Shown: one piece after another, positions 45,762 to 56,384 of the stretch
Layout: each line of letters opens with the position of its first letter
Numbering within the stretch: the stretch's first letter is position 1
Source of the DNA: Marinobacter salsuginis
GTDB taxonomy: Bacteria; Pseudomonadota; Gammaproteobacteria; Pseudomonadales; Oleiphilaceae
Length of the DNA stretch: 64,000 nucleotides
Direction of reading: 5' to 3'
NCBI RefSeq assembly: GCF_009617755.1
Contig: NZ_BGZH01000001.1
Location: forward strand, 62,001-126,000
Position numbers and translations under genes: made by a program
Notes under the pieces: generated by a model
Databases searched by the model: none
What the model was told of the DNA's origin: nothing
What the model saw: the letters and a program-made list of their open reading frames with translations, nothing else

Positions 45762-47468
45762 ATGTCGGTCAGTCGATTGTCCTTGATGTTTTTCGCCGGA
45801 GCCTTGGCCAGCGGCTGCAGTAGCCTGATCAATCAGGGCGAGGAAAGCCCCCTGAACACTCAGGAAGTTGCCGTTGCCGCTGGCGACGAGGGGCTGAAAA
45901 AAGCCGTTGAAACCGGAGAGAACGTCGACGTCGCTCGCAACGAGCCGCTTGACGAAGCCATTGCGCCCGAACTCAAGGACGCTGCCAGGGATGCCCGGGA
46001 GAAGCTCGACAATCCGGTACAGAAAACAACAGAAGCAGAAGCAGAAGCGGTCGAGCAGGACCTGTGGGCCAGGCTTCGCTCCGGATTCGTACTGGATCAT
46101 GATATCGACCATGAGCGCGTCCGGGACCAGTTAAACTGGTATGCCCGCCATCCCGGTTACATCGACCGGGTGGTGGAGCGTGGTAGCCGCTACCTGCACT
46201 ACATTGTCAATGAGACTGAAAAGCGCGGCCTGCCGGCCGAGTATGCCCTGCTCCCCATTGTTGAGAGCGCGTTCGATCCCTTCGCCTATTCCCATGGCCG
46301 GGCCGCCGGTCTCTGGCAGTTCATTCCGTCGACAGGAAAGTACTTCGGCCTTACCCAGAGCTGGTGGCACGATGAGCGTCGGGACGTTATTGCCGCTACC
46401 GATGCCGCCCTCACCTACCTTGACCGTCTGGCGAACCGGTTTGACGGCGACCATACCCTGGCCCTGGCCGCCTACAATAGCGGTGGTGGCACGGTTTCCA
46501 GCGCCATGCGCCGGAATCGTAACAGCAACAAGCCGACCGACTTCTGGTCATTGCAGTTGCCGCGGGAAACCCGCCATTACGTTCCCAAGCTGATTGCGCT
46601 GGCGAAAATATTCGATAATCCCGAGGCCTATGGCATAGAGCTGCCATCACTGAAGGACGAGCCCTACTTCGAGATTGTTGAAACAGGCTCCCAGCTGGAT
46701 CTCGCCCAGGCTGCTGAACTGGCCGGTGTCGATGTGGACGAAATCTACCTGCTCAACCCCTCCTACAACCGTTGGGCAACCTCCCCGGACGGCCCTCACC
46801 GGCTGCTTGTTCCGGTTCAGAACGCCGAGAAATTCCGCACGGCATTGGCCCAGATTCCTGCAAATCAGCGGGTCTCCTGGCGCAACTATAAGGTCAAATC
46901 CGGCGACAGCCTGAATTCAATTTCCCGTAAATTCTCGACGACTCCATCTGTATTGCAGCAGGTGAACAACCTGGACGGCGATCTGATCCGCATTGGCCAG
47001 CGCCTTATGATCCCGTCCGCGTCCAAGGGTAGTGACGCTTACGCCCTGAGCGCCTCCCAGCGCCTCGAGCGCAAACAGGAGCGTAAGCGAGAAGGAAACA
47101 AGGTGCGCTACACCGTTCGCAAAGGCGATACCTTCTGGGACATTGCCCGGGAGCACCGGGTTTCTGTGCGTGAAGTAGCTGCCTGGAATGGTATGGCTCC
47201 CGGTGACCCGCTGATCCCGGGCAAGGAACTGGTCATCTGGTCCAAAACCAGTCAGCCCACGATGGTGGCAGCCAATAGTACTCGCGGCAAAGCCATGGTG
47301 CGCAAAGTCGGCTATCGGGTACGCAAAGGCGATTCTCTGGCCCGGATTGCCAGCCGTTTTTCCGTGAATGTGCGGGACATCGCAAGCTGGAATGACCTGA
47401 ATACGGCCCGTTATCTGCAACCCGGGCAAAGTCTGGTACTCTACGTTGATATCCGAAACAGTCCCTGA
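45762..47468 (+). CDS. mltD: membrane-bound lytic murein transglycosylase D
   Basis: Cleaves peptidoglycan glycan strands with formation of 1,6-anhydromuramic ends. The 568-residue protein begins with a lipoprotein signal (FAGALASGCSS; lipidated Cys at about residue 19), then a glutamate-rich linker, the SLT domain with catalytic glutamate in IVESAFDPFAYSHGRAAGLWQFIPS (split over about residues 167-191) and three LysM repeats (about 374-416, 447-490 and 516-560). The family often has two or three LysM. It is followed by yejA after 12 bases. Confidence 0.94.
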   Translation: MSVSRLSLMFFAGALASGCSSLINQGEESPLNTQEVAVAAGDEGLKKAVETGENVDVARNEPLDEAIAPELKDAARDAREKLDNPVQKTTEAEAEAVEQDLWARLRSGFVLDHDIDHERVRDQLNWYARHPGYIDRVVERGSRYLHYIVNETEKRGLPAEYALLPIVESAFDPFAYSHGRAAGLWQFIPSTGKYFGLTQSWWHDERRDVIAATDAALTYLDRLANRFDGDHTLALAAYNSGGGTVSSAMRRNRNSNKPTDFWSLQLPRETRHYVPKLIALAKIFDNPEAYGIELPSLKDEPYFEIVETGSQLDLAQAAELAGVDVDEIYLLNPSYNRWATSPDGPHRLLVPVQNAEKFRTALAQIPANQRVSWRNYKVKSGDSLNSISRKFSTTPSVLQQVNNLDGDLIRIGQRLMIPSASKGSDAYALSASQRLERKQERKREGNKVRYTVRKGDTFWDIAREHRVSVREVAAWNGMAPGDPLIPGKELVIWSKTSQPTMVAANSTRGKAMVRKVGYRVRKGDSLARIASRFSVNVRDIASWNDLNTARYLQPGQSLVLYVDIRNSP

Positions 47469-47480
47469 CGTGCGAGACTT

Positions 47481-49304
47481 ATGACAAGAACACGGAAAGC
47501 CCCATCCCTTACGTCGTTTTTTTCAGCCCTGGCTCTGATTGCCACACCGTTCATTTCTCCATTTTCCGCCGCCCAAGAGGCAATGCCAGCACATGGCATT
47601 GCCATGCACGGAGACACCAAATACCCCTCAGGTTTCAGTCATTTTGACTATGTGAATCCGAACGCCCCGAAAGGCGGTATACTAAAGATGGCCGTTGTCG
47701 CAAACGGTTTCGACTCCTTTAATCCGTTCGATATCCGGGGTGTGGCGGCAGCAGGTATCAGCACCTATCTCTACGACACCCTGCTGGAATCCTCGGATGA
47801 TGAACCCTTTTCTGCCTACGGCCTGATTGCCGAATCCCTGGAAACCCCTGAAGACCGGAGCTACGTGGTATTCAATATCCGGGAACAGGCGAAATTCCAC
47901 GATGGCGAAGCCATTACCGCAGAAGATGTGAAATTCTCGTTCGAAACCCTGACAACCAAGGGGCACCCCTTCTTTCGAAACTACTACGCCGACGTCAGTT
48001 CGGTGACGGTAGAGGGCCCCCGCCGGGTACGTTTTGATTTCAGCGATACCAGCAACCGGGAGCTGCCGCTGATTCTGGGCCAGATGCCGATCTTGCCGGC
48101 GCACTACTGGGCCGATCGTGAGTTTGGCAAGAACGGGCTCAATCCGCCGGTGGGCAGTGGCCCCTACCGGATCGGCGACTTCGAGGCAGGCCGGTCCATA
48201 ACCTATGAGCGGGTAAAGGACTACTGGGCCAAAGACATCGGGGTCCGGAAGGGCCGGTTCAACTTCGACCAGATCACCTACGATTACTACACCGATGACA
48301 CCGTGGCCCTTGAAGCCTTCAAAGCGGGCAGTTTCGATTTCCGTCTGGAGTCTTCCGCCAAGAACTGGGCAACGGCCTACACTGGTGAACGGTTTGAAAA
48401 TGGCACCATTATCAAGGAAGCCATTGAACACCACCGCCCCTCGGGTATGCAGGGTTTCGCCTTCAATACCCGCCGTAAGGTGTTTTCCGACCCACTTGTG
48501 CGAAAAGCCCTGGCCTATGGCTTTGATTTCCAGTGGGCCAACAAGAACCTGTTCTTTGACCAGTACACCCGCACGGACAGCTATTTCGAGAATAGCGACC
48601 TGGCTTCCTCTGGGCTGCCAGAAGGTCGGGAACTTGAGATACTGGAGCCCTACCGGGATCAGCTCCCCGAAGAGGTCTTCACAGAAGAGTATCAGCCGCC
48701 CACAACAGAGGGTCAGCAGGGATTGCGAGAAAATCTCAGGACAGCCATGGAGCTGCTGAAGTCAGCGGGCTATGAGATCCGGGACGGCAAAATGGTACAC
48801 GGAGAGTCCGGCGAACCACTGGCGTTCGAAATACTGCTGTTCCAGAAGAGTTTCGAGCGGGTGGTGTTACCCTTCAAGAACAACCTCGGCCGGCTTGGCA
48901 TTGATATCACTGTCCGCCTGGTAGACAGCAACCAGTATATCCAGCGTTTGCGGGAATTCGATTTTGACTTGATCACCCAGGTGTTCGGCCAGTCGGATTC
49001 ACCGGGCAACGAGCAGCGGGAATACTGGCATTCTTCTACCGTGGACGCCAAAGGCTCACGGAACTACATGGGCGTTAGCGATCCAGTGATCGACGAGCTC
49101 GTAAGCATGGTGATTCAGGCCCCCGATCGCGAGGAGCTGGTGCACCGGGTTCGTGCGCTGGACCGGGTTCTGCTGCACCACCACTATGTGATTCCCCACT
49201 GGCACCTGAGAAGCGATCGCGTCGCCTACTGGAACCATCTGCAACGTCCGGCGGAGACGCCCAAGAACGGCATCGACCTGGACAACTGGTGGGCGAAGCC
49301 CTGA
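47481..49304 (+). CDS. yejA: oligopeptide ABC transporter solute-binding protein YejA-like
   Basis: A periplasmic binding protein of family 5 (607 residues). The signal peptide (basic start MTRTRKAPS, hydrophobic core and cleavage near AQE at about residue 33) is clear, and GGILKMAVVANGFDSFNPF is the family's N-terminal lobe start. YejABEF takes up peptides, including the peptide-nucleotide antibiotic microcin C in E. coli; the native ligand is not known here. yejB, yejE and yejF follow with short or overlapping spacing, and fabI closes the conserved Pseudomonas-like order. Confidence 0.93.
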   Translation: MTRTRKAPSLTSFFSALALIATPFISPFSAAQEAMPAHGIAMHGDTKYPSGFSHFDYVNPNAPKGGILKMAVVANGFDSFNPFDIRGVAAAGISTYLYDTLLESSDDEPFSAYGLIAESLETPEDRSYVVFNIREQAKFHDGEAITAEDVKFSFETLTTKGHPFFRNYYADVSSVTVEGPRRVRFDFSDTSNRELPLILGQMPILPAHYWADREFGKNGLNPPVGSGPYRIGDFEAGRSITYERVKDYWAKDIGVRKGRFNFDQITYDYYTDDTVALEAFKAGSFDFRLESSAKNWATAYTGERFENGTIIKEAIEHHRPSGMQGFAFNTRRKVFSDPLVRKALAYGFDFQWANKNLFFDQYTRTDSYFENSDLASSGLPEGRELEILEPYRDQLPEEVFTEEYQPPTTEGQQGLRENLRTAMELLKSAGYEIRDGKMVHGESGEPLAFEILLFQKSFERVVLPFKNNLGRLGIDITVRLVDSNQYIQRLREFDFDLITQVFGQSDSPGNEQREYWHSSTVDAKGSRNYMGVSDPVIDELVSMVIQAPDREELVHRVRALDRVLLHHHYVIPHWHLRSDRVAYWNHLQRPAETPKNGIDLDNWWAKP

Positions 49305-49319
49305 GGAAAACGCCGCTAA

Positions 49320-50405
49320 ATGGGCATCTATATACTCAGGCGTCTGGCACTGATCATTCCCACGCTGATCGGGATCATGCTGCTCAACTTTGTTATCGTG
49401 CAGGCCGCTCCGGGCGGCCCGGTTGAGCAGTTAATTGCGGAAATGGAAGGCCATGGAGGCAGCGCCCTTGCCCGGGCCTCTGGCGGCGGTACCGGTGGCG
49501 AGGTGGCCGATTCTTCCGGCGACACCCGTGGCTCCCGGGGCATACCGGACGAACTCCTGAAGGAAATCGAAGTCATGTATGGCTTCGACAAGCCGGCCCA
49601 CGAACGCTTCTTCAAGATGCTCGGCGATTACGCCACCTTCAACTTCGGCGATTCCTTTTTTCGCGAGAAAAGCGTCATTGAGCTGATTCTGGACAAGATG
49701 CCCGTATCCATCTCACTGGGCCTCTGGTCGACGCTGATTATCTATTTCATATCCATTCCCCTGGGCATCCGCAAAGCGGTCACTGACGGCTCCCGGTTCG
49801 ATGTCTGGACCAGTTCGGCCATTGTGGTGGGCTATGCGATCCCCGGCTTCCTGTTTGCCATACTCCTCATCGTGCTGTTCGCCGGCGGCAGTTACTTTGA
49901 CTGGTTCCCGCTTCGCGGCCTTACTTCGTCCAATTTCGACGAGCTTACCTGGTACCAGAAAATCGGGGATTACTTCTGGCACCTGGCGTTGCCAGTGACT
50001 GCAAACGTGATTGGCGGTTTTGCCACCCTCACCCTGCTCACCAAGAACTCGTTCCTGGATGAAATCGGAAAACAGTACGTGGTGACCGCCTGCGCCAAAG
50101 GGCTGGACCAGAAAGAGGTGCTCTACGGGCATGTGTTCCGCAACGCCATGCTGATCGTGATTGCCAGTTTGCCGGGTGTTCTGGTCGCCCTCTTCTTTAC
50201 GGGCTCACTGCTTATCGAGGTCATCTTCTCCCTCGACGGGCTCGGATTGCTGGGTTTTGAGGCCGCCCTGAATCGTGACTACCCGGTGATCTTCGGCACC
50301 CTGTATATCTTTACCCTGATGGGGCTCATCCTGAAGCTGATCAGCGACATCACCTATGTCCTGGTCGATCCCCGGATCGATTTTGAAAGCCGGGAGGGTG
50401 CGTGA
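49320..50405 (+). CDS. yejB: oligopeptide ABC transporter permease YejB
   Basis: A 361-residue inner-membrane permease with about six helices. The N-terminal helix ([31 protein letters not shown]) is typical for YejB/DppB-type subunits, the long hydrophilic part (residues about 45-100) between helices 1 and 2 is characteristic of YejB, and the EAA loop with [23 protein letters not shown] contacts the ATPase. It overlaps yejE by 4 bases. Confidence 0.94.
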   Translation: MGIYILRRLALIIPTLIGIMLLNFVIVQAAPGGPVEQLIAEMEGHGGSALARASGGGTGGEVADSSGDTRGSRGIPDELLKEIEVMYGFDKPAHERFFKMLGDYATFNFGDSFFREKSVIELILDKMPVSISLGLWSTLIIYFISIPLGIRKAVTDGSRFDVWTSSAIVVGYAIPGFLFAILLIVLFAGGSYFDWFPLRGLTSSNFDELTWYQKIGDYFWHLALPVTANVIGGFATLTLLTKNSFLDEIGKQYVVTACAKGLDQKEVLYGHVFRNAMLIVIASLPGVLVALFFTGSLLIEVIFSLDGLGLLGFEAALNRDYPVIFGTLYIFTLMGLILKLISDITYVLVDPRIDFESREGA

Positions 50406-51430
50406 GTTTCCTTTCCCTGACTCCAATCCAGCAGAGACGCCTGCGTAACTTCCGGAAAAACCGGCGTGGTTTCTGGTCGTTGTGGATCTTTCTGGCTCTG
50501 TTCGGTCTGTCACTGGCGGCCGAGCTGATTGCCAACGATTCTCCGCTGATCGTCTCCTATAAGGGTGACCTGTATTTTCCGGTTATCCAGTCGGTACCAG
50601 AAGAGACCTTTGGTGGTTTTCTGCCCACGGAGGCGGATTATCGGGACCCGTTTATCTCAGATGAGATCAGTGCCAATGGCTGGATGGTCTGGCCACCCAT
50701 CCGGTTCAGCTACAACACCATCAATTACGATCTTGAGGTGCCCTCACCGGCGCCACCCAGTGCCGAGAACTGGCTCGGCACCGACGACCAGGGCCGGGAT
50801 GTTGCCGCCCGGGTGATTTACGGTTTCCGCATCTCGGTTCTGTTTGGTCTTACCCTGACCATTGCAAGCTGCATTGTTGGCGTTGTTGTCGGTGCTATCC
50901 TGGGCTTTTACGGCGGAAAGATCGATCTGCTGGGACAGCGGTTTATCGAGATCTGGTCTGGGTTGCCGGTTCTGTATCTGCTGATCATTCTGTCCAGTAT
51001 TGTGCAGCCAAACTTCTGGTGGCTGCTGGGCATCATGCTGCTGTTCAGCTGGATGGGTCTGGTGGATGTGGTCCGGGCGGAATTCCTCCGGGCCCGCAAC
51101 TTCGAGTACGTCAAAGCGGCCCGAGCGCTCGGGCTGGACAACCGCAAGATTATGTTCCGGCATATCCTGCCAAACGCCATGGTGGCCACCCTCACCTTTC
51201 TGCCGTTCATTCTTACCGGAGCGATTACTGGGCTGACCTCCCTGGATTTCCTTGGCTTCGGTCTGCCCTCTGGTTCGCCCTCGCTGGGTGAACTGATCGC
51301 CCAGGGCAAGGCCAATCTGCATGCCCCCTGGCTGGGCATTTCTGCTTTTGTCTCGTTGTCGCTGATGCTCACCCTGCTGGTGTTTGTTGGCGAAGCCGTG
51401 CGCGATGCCTTTGATCCCAGGAAGAGCTGA
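50402..51430 (+). CDS. yejE: oligopeptide ABC transporter permease YejE
   Basis: The second permease of the complex (342 residues). It starts with GTG at 50402 inside the yejB stop region ([23 protein letters not shown], basic N-terminus before helix 1). The EAA-type loop is [23 protein letters not shown] at about residues 221-243. It has a large periplasmic segment after helix 1 (about 45-125), as usual in YejE. The ATPase gene starts 1 base after its stop. Confidence 0.94.
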   Translation: MSFLSLTPIQQRRLRNFRKNRRGFWSLWIFLALFGLSLAAELIANDSPLIVSYKGDLYFPVIQSVPEETFGGFLPTEADYRDPFISDEISANGWMVWPPIRFSYNTINYDLEVPSPAPPSAENWLGTDDQGRDVAARVIYGFRISVLFGLTLTIASCIVGVVVGAILGFYGGKIDLLGQRFIEIWSGLPVLYLLIILSSIVQPNFWWLLGIMLLFSWMGLVDVVRAEFLRARNFEYVKAARALGLDNRKIMFRHILPNAMVATLTFLPFILTGAITGLTSLDFLGFGLPSGSPSLGELIAQGKANLHAPWLGISAFVSLSLMLTLLVFVGEAVRDAFDPRKS

Positions 51431-51431
51431 T

Positions 51432-53036
51432 ATGAACCAACTGCTTCAGATCTCAGATCTCTCCATCTGTTTCGATCAGGGGCCCGCAGCGGTCGAATCG
51501 CTATCGCTGGCTATTCGGGAAGGAGAAACCCTGGCGCTAGTAGGCGAAAGCGGCTCCGGAAAATCCATTTCCGCGCTTTCGATCCTTCGGCTTCTTGATG
51601 CACGCCACGCCAGCTACCCCAGCGGGCAAATCCGGTACCGGGGCGAAGACCTGCTGGCTGCTACAGAAAAGCGAATGCGCCAGATTCGTGGCCGGGAGAT
51701 CGGCATGATCTTCCAGGAACCGATGACATCCCTGAATCCGTTGCACACCGTGGAAAAGCAGATTGGCGAAACCCTGGAGCTGCACAAGGGGATGCGTGGT
51801 CCCCAGGCCAGGCAGCGATGCCTGGAACTGCTGAACCTTGTGGGGATACAGAATCCGGAGTCCAAGCTGTGTGCTTACCCTCACCAGTTGTCGGGCGGAC
51901 AGAAGCAGCGTGTGATGATCGCCATGGCCCTGGCCAACGAGCCAGACCTGTTGATCGCGGATGAGCCCACCACCGCGCTGGATGTCACCGTCCAGAAGCA
52001 GGTTCTGGAGCTGCTCCGGGATCTGCAGAAGAAACTGGGAATGGCCATCCTTCTGATCACCCACGATCTGACCATCGTACGACGCTACGCAGACCGGGTG
52101 GCGGTGATGGAGCGCGGAAAGCTCGTGGAAGAAGCCGATACCAACACCCTTTTCGCCAGCCCACAGCATGCCTACACCCGAAAGCTGCTGGATGCCGAAC
52201 CTCCGGAAGCGCCCCTGCCCCCTGGAAAACACGCAGAGCCGTTGCTGGCCGTCGAGAACCTGGACGTGCGCTTCCCGATCAGCAAAAGCCTTCTGGGCAA
52301 GGTAAAGGAATCCTTCCACGCCGTCCAAGGTGCGGATTTCCAGCTCGGTCGGGGAGAAACTCTTGGTATTGTCGGGGAAAGCGGCAGCGGCAAAACCACC
52401 ATAGGCCATGCCTTGCTGAAGCTTACCGCAAGCACTGGAAGTATCCGCCTTGCCGGCGAAGAACTGGCATTTCTCAACCAGAAGGAATTCCGGCCCTGGC
52501 GTCGGCGTGTCCAGATCGTCTTCCAGGACCCGTTCGGTAGCCTGAGCCCGAGAATGTCCATCGCAGAAATCGTCCGCGAGGGGCTGGAGATCCACGATGC
52601 GGATAACGCCGCCGAACACGATGGGAAAGTCATACGTGCGCTGACCGATGTCGGCCTGGATCCCGAGGCGCGTCACCGGTACCCCCATGAATTCTCCGGC
52701 GGCCAGCGTCAGCGCATTGCCATTGCCCGGGCACTGGTACTGCAGCCCGACCTGATCATTCTGGATGAACCCACTTCTGCCCTGGACCGCACGGTACAGA
52801 AGCAGGTCATTGAACTGTTGAGGGATATCCAGTCCCGTTATGGTCTAAGCTATATCTTTATCAGCCATGACCTGGCCGTTGTACGCGCCCTGAGCCACAA
52901 ACTCCTGGTTCTACAACACGGCCGGATCGTGGAATACGGTAATGCGGATGAGATCTTCCATTCACCTCGCGCGGACTACACCCGTGAGCTGCTGAGTGCC
53001 GCGTTCTTTTACCAGAACACAACTACGACTATTTGA
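51432..53036 (+). CDS. yejF: oligopeptide ABC transporter ATPase YejF, two ABC domains
   Basis: A 534-residue fusion of two ABC ATPase domains. The first has Walker [10 protein letters not shown] (about residues 37-45), signature LSGGQKQR and Walker [12 protein letters not shown]. The second has Walker [10 protein letters not shown], signature FSGGQRQR and [11 protein letters not shown]. It energises YejBE. The start is ATG 51432; the frame is open from 51384 within yejE but the N-terminus [15 protein letters not shown] is family-typical. fabI follows after 65 bases. Confidence 0.95.
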   Translation: MNQLLQISDLSICFDQGPAAVESLSLAIREGETLALVGESGSGKSISALSILRLLDARHASYPSGQIRYRGEDLLAATEKRMRQIRGREIGMIFQEPMTSLNPLHTVEKQIGETLELHKGMRGPQARQRCLELLNLVGIQNPESKLCAYPHQLSGGQKQRVMIAMALANEPDLLIADEPTTALDVTVQKQVLELLRDLQKKLGMAILLITHDLTIVRRYADRVAVMERGKLVEEADTNTLFASPQHAYTRKLLDAEPPEAPLPPGKHAEPLLAVENLDVRFPISKSLLGKVKESFHAVQGADFQLGRGETLGIVGESGSGKTTIGHALLKLTASTGSIRLAGEELAFLNQKEFRPWRRRVQIVFQDPFGSLSPRMSIAEIVREGLEIHDADNAAEHDGKVIRALTDVGLDPEARHRYPHEFSGGQRQRIAIARALVLQPDLIILDEPTSALDRTVQKQVIELLRDIQSRYGLSYIFISHDLAVVRALSHKLLVLQHGRIVEYGNADEIFHSPRADYTRELLSAAFFYQNTTTTI

Positions 53037-53101
53037 GCGTTACCCCGGCCAGAGCACTCAGGGATAATGCACCCAAATCAGGAACACAGGGAGAACGACC
53101 C

Positions 53102-53887
53102 ATGGGAATCCTCAGTGGCAAAAAAGCACTGATCGTTGGCGTAGCCAGCAAACTGTCCATTGCTTACGGCATCGCCGAGGCATTTGCCCGCGAAGGCGCT
53201 GAACTGGCTTTCACCTACCAGAACGAAAAGCTCCAGCCACGTGTTGAGAAATTCGCCGAGCAATGGGGCAGCACACTGACCTTCCCCTGCGATGTTGCCA
53301 GCGATGAAGAGATTGAAAATGTCTTCAAGGAACTGGGCAAGCACTGGGACAATATCGACATTATTGTTCATGCCGTTGGCTATGCTCCGGGTCACGAGCT
53401 GGACGGCAACTATGTTGACGTTACCACCCGTGACGGGTTCCGTATTGCACACGACATCAGCTCCTACAGCTTCGTGGCCCTGGCCAAGGGCGCCCGCAGC
53501 ATGATGCACGAGGGCAGCTCGCTCATTACCCTGAGTTACCTGGGCGCCGAGCGGGTTCTGCAGAATTACAACGTAATGGGCCTGGCCAAGGCATCCCTGG
53601 AAGCCAACGTTCGTTACATGGCTGCCAGCCTGGGCCGTGATGGTATTCGCGTTAACGGCATTTCCGCCGGCCCGATCAAGACCCTGGCTGCCTCCGGTAT
53701 CAAGAGCTTCCGCAAGATGCTGGCTGAAAACGCCAAACGCGCACCGCTGCGCCGCAACGTCACCATCGACGAAGTGGGCAACGCCGCCGCGTTCCTGGGC
53801 TCCGATATGGCCTCCGGTATTACCGGCGAGATCATGTACGTGGACGCGGGCTTCAACATTACCGGAATGGCGGAACTGGAAGAGTAA
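53102..53887 (+). CDS. fabI: enoyl-[acyl-carrier-protein] reductase (NADH)
   Basis: Catalyses the last reductive step of each fatty-acid elongation cycle and is the target of triclosan and diazaborines. The 261-residue protein has the catalytic Tyr and Lys at Y156 and K163 ([11 protein letters not shown]), the same numbers as E. coli, and the nucleotide-binding [12 protein letters not shown] start. The start is ATG 53102 ([13 protein letters not shown]); the upstream frame to 53033 is not family-like. It is the last gene of the block and is followed by a strong terminator. Confidence 0.97.
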   Translation: MGILSGKKALIVGVASKLSIAYGIAEAFAREGAELAFTYQNEKLQPRVEKFAEQWGSTLTFPCDVASDEEIENVFKELGKHWDNIDIIVHAVGYAPGHELDGNYVDVTTRDGFRIAHDISSYSFVALAKGARSMMHEGSSLITLSYLGAERVLQNYNVMGLAKASLEANVRYMAASLGRDGIRVNGISAGPIKTLAASGIKSFRKMLAENAKRAPLRRNVTIDEVGNAAAFLGSDMASGITGEIMYVDAGFNITGMAELEE

Positions 53888-53906
53888 GTTTCCGTTCCCG
53901 GATAGG

Positions 53907-53934
53907 AAGAGCCGGCTTTATGCCGGCTCTTTTC
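53907..53934 (+). terminator. rho-independent terminator after fabI
   Basis: AGAGCCGGC and GCCGGCTCT (from 53908 and 53922) form a 9-bp stem with a TTTAT loop, followed by T residues. It begins 20 bases after the fabI stop. Confidence 0.82.
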
Positions 53935-53955
53935 GTTAAACGGGGTGGTGTTTCG

Positions 53956-54360
53956 TCAACCCTGGTCCATCGCGGACGCCACAGCCTCTACCCATTCAAC
54001 GTAGGCGGTTTCATCGGATTCGATGATCCGCACGCCCACCAGGAACCCCGACTCATTCGGCCTGCACCAGACCACCTCGACCATCAAGGTGAAAGGCTCG
54101 TTATGGTTACCGAGTGATACGCCTGCTGGTAACAGGGCGCCAAGGGACAGGGGCTCCCCGGAAGACAAACAAAGGCCGCTCGCAGAAATATCCCGAATTC
54201 CGCAGACAAGCTCCGTGGCCTCCGGCGTTTCCTCTTCCGGTAAGCCGGATTCAAGTTCGAGAACTGCACGGGCTCTGGCGGTCAGGCGGTAATCAGCGCG
54301 GTTGTCCTTCTCAAAGGGAGGATCATTCCGGGTTCCAAAGGTGTAATCGTTGTCTGCCAT
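53956..54360 (-). CDS. PilZ-domain protein
   Basis: A 134-residue single PilZ domain. An arginine-rich N-terminal segment (about residues 19-28, DNRADYRLTARARAVLE) and a later ISASGLCLSSG at about 60-70 correspond to the RxxxR and D/NxSxxG c-di-GMP-binding elements, although the first is degenerate. It would change conformation on c-di-GMP binding. The start is ATG 54360 (MADNDYTF); the frame extends to 54480 in the DUF1631 gene, but that part is not used. It follows the DUF1631 gene on the same strand after 25 bases. Confidence 0.82.
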   Translation of the reverse strand: MADNDYTFGTRNDPPFEKDNRADYRLTARARAVLELESGLPEEETPEATELVCGIRDISASGLCLSSGEPLSLGALLPAGVSLGNHNEPFTLMVEVVWCRPNESGFLVGVRIIESDETAYVEWVEAVASAMDQG

Positions 54361-54385
54361 TGTTATTTTTCCTGCTTCGGCAATA

Positions 54386-56209
54386 TCAGTTTCGGCCCAC
54401 ACGGATTCGGCCAACCACCCTGCTGAGGGTGTCATCAAATTCTGCGGAGGTTCCAAGAACCCGGATCCGACCTTCGACAATACCCTCTACAAGGGCGTCC
54501 TCAAGAAATTCACGACGATTGAGGCCCAGACGGTCGACAAACACCAGCTTTCTGGACGCATTGATGCGTACGGCCAGCTTCAGGCGGGCCGGCTCATCCG
54601 AAGTTTCATTCGGTTCAACCACGATCCAGCCGCCCAGCTTGATGGCGTCTACCTGTTTTTCAGCCAACAGGGTGCGCTCCTTCCGGATCCGCGCCTCCTC
54701 GGCCTTTTCATCGGCGATGCGCTGCTCTTCGGCCGCCTGACGCTGGCGCTCCAGCTCTGCTTCGCGCTCCGCTTCCTCCGCCCTGCGGCGAGCTTCTGCG
54801 GCTTCTTTCTCCCGACGCAGCTCCTCGGCCCTGAGCCTCGCGGCCTCTGCAGCCTGTTCCCGCTGCCGGCGCTGTTTATCGCAAACACCCGCCAGCAGTT
54901 CGACGGTCTCCGCCAATACGGTTCCAAATGGCGTCAGTTTCGGCAGGGGGCGGATCTGTTCTTTTTCCAGAGCGGCCTGGAAATCAGTCCAGGTCTGCAG
55001 GCCCAGTTTTACACCAGCACCGTTAGTCCAAAGGATTTCTGCCGATTCGGTCAGAAAGGCATAGAAATACCGGCGCTGCTCCGCTCCCCCTTCGCCTTCG
55101 ACAAACCACTGCCCCTCGAACGGTTTAAAGGCCTGCTCAGTCGGTACCTCAAAGCTCAGCCAACTGCTATCCCACTGAAACCCACCTGCTGCGGGTAACG
55201 CATCGACCAGCTCTGGCGTTTCTCCTCTGAGTCGCGAGACCATCACGCCTTCGATTCCTGCCAGGGAGTCCGCCGGAAGAGCCTGGTTATACACCCGTTT
55301 CCAGACATCAAGAAGTCGGTCGCCGATCTGTTCGCCAACGTGATAGAGGCGATTTCTGTCTTTGTCAGAAAGCGAAGGATCACCGATCCAGACCAGCCAC
55401 TCGAGAAGCTTGCTGCCATGCCGAAAAGTCTCACCTTCCAGACCGGCGTCCCAGACGGACTGCTTGAGCAGCCCCTGCCAGTAATCGAGGATAAACCGCA
55501 CGATCGGCATGGGAAGCCTGCGACCCTGAAGAGCCCGGCCAACAAGGGCGCGGGCAGTCTGGTCGGCCTTGCGCTGTTTGGCAGCACCCTGCTCCGTCTC
55601 CAGCAGGCGTTGGCGTAGCTTTCCGGCCTGGGCGTCCCTTCGGGCCGACTCTTCCTGCCATTGGTGACAGAAGGCTTCCACAGGGTCCGTGCTGCCGGAT
55701 TCAAAGCTGGCCGACACCGCAATAACCAGCGAATCCAGCTGGTCCAGAAGCACCCTTGATGAACGCCCGCCAGAGTCGCTCCAGCCCCGCCACTCCTGCA
55801 GACTGTCCAGCCAGGAAAGCACGGGGCCGCTGAAAGCTTTCTTGCCCTCGAGGTCCATGCGCCAGGCAAGATAAAACCGCAGTCTCGCTACGCGTCGCGC
55901 GAGACTTGGGTGCAAACCACTGGTTTTCAGGAAGACATCCATGATCCGGTCGGCAACATAAGCCGCGTTCACCTGACGCGCTGACCACTCGAGATGGACG
56001 GACCGGATGAGGTGGGTGACGCGCTCGTCCCGTTGTTCGGACCAGCATGAAATCAGAAGCGGGCGCCAGTCGCTGACAGACTCTGGTTCGAGCTTGCCCG
56101 CCGGGTAAGGGAGGTCAGGAACACGTATGCCGGCCAGGACATCGTCTATCTTACCTGAAACCGTTGCAACGGAAGGCACATCCTTCGGTCTCTGCCTGTT
56201 TTGCGACAT
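54386..56209 (-). CDS. DUF1631 family protein
   Basis: A 607-residue cytoplasmic protein of the DUF1631 type. The N-terminal two thirds are helical, with EWSARQVNAAYVADRIMDVFL. Residues about 425-510 form a long charged coiled coil with many Ala, Glu and Arg, and the end (GGWIVVEP through VFVDRLGLNRREFLEDALVEG) looks like a PilZ-related barrel plus helix. Function is not established; some homologues have been linked to c-di-GMP or exopolysaccharide control, from memory. The PilZ gene directly downstream supports that link. Confidence 0.82.
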   Translation of the reverse strand: MSQNRQRPKDVPSVATVSGKIDDVLAGIRVPDLPYPAGKLEPESVSDWRPLLISCWSEQRDERVTHLIRSVHLEWSARQVNAAYVADRIMDVFLKTSGLHPSLARRVARLRFYLAWRMDLEGKKAFSGPVLSWLDSLQEWRGWSDSGGRSSRVLLDQLDSLVIAVSASFESGSTDPVEAFCHQWQEESARRDAQAGKLRQRLLETEQGAAKQRKADQTARALVGRALQGRRLPMPIVRFILDYWQGLLKQSVWDAGLEGETFRHGSKLLEWLVWIGDPSLSDKDRNRLYHVGEQIGDRLLDVWKRVYNQALPADSLAGIEGVMVSRLRGETPELVDALPAAGGFQWDSSWLSFEVPTEQAFKPFEGQWFVEGEGGAEQRRYFYAFLTESAEILWTNGAGVKLGLQTWTDFQAALEKEQIRPLPKLTPFGTVLAETVELLAGVCDKQRRQREQAAEAARLRAEELRREKEAAEARRRAEEAEREAELERQRQAAEEQRIADEKAEEARIRKERTLLAEKQVDAIKLGGWIVVEPNETSDEPARLKLAVRINASRKLVFVDRLGLNRREFLEDALVEGIVEGRIRVLGTSAEFDDTLSRVVGRIRVGRN

Positions 56210-56384
56210 CCGTTCCCCATACCTAAGAAGCGTTGAAAAGGCCCTGTAAATAACGCAGTATAACCAACTCGCCGGGGTTTACCGCAACAGTGCACCGGCG
56301 CTATTCGCGTTAATCTGCAACCCTGTTGGCATATTCCATGGTCCACCAGGGCTGCAACGATCAGAATCGGGGAAGCAGAACAAC

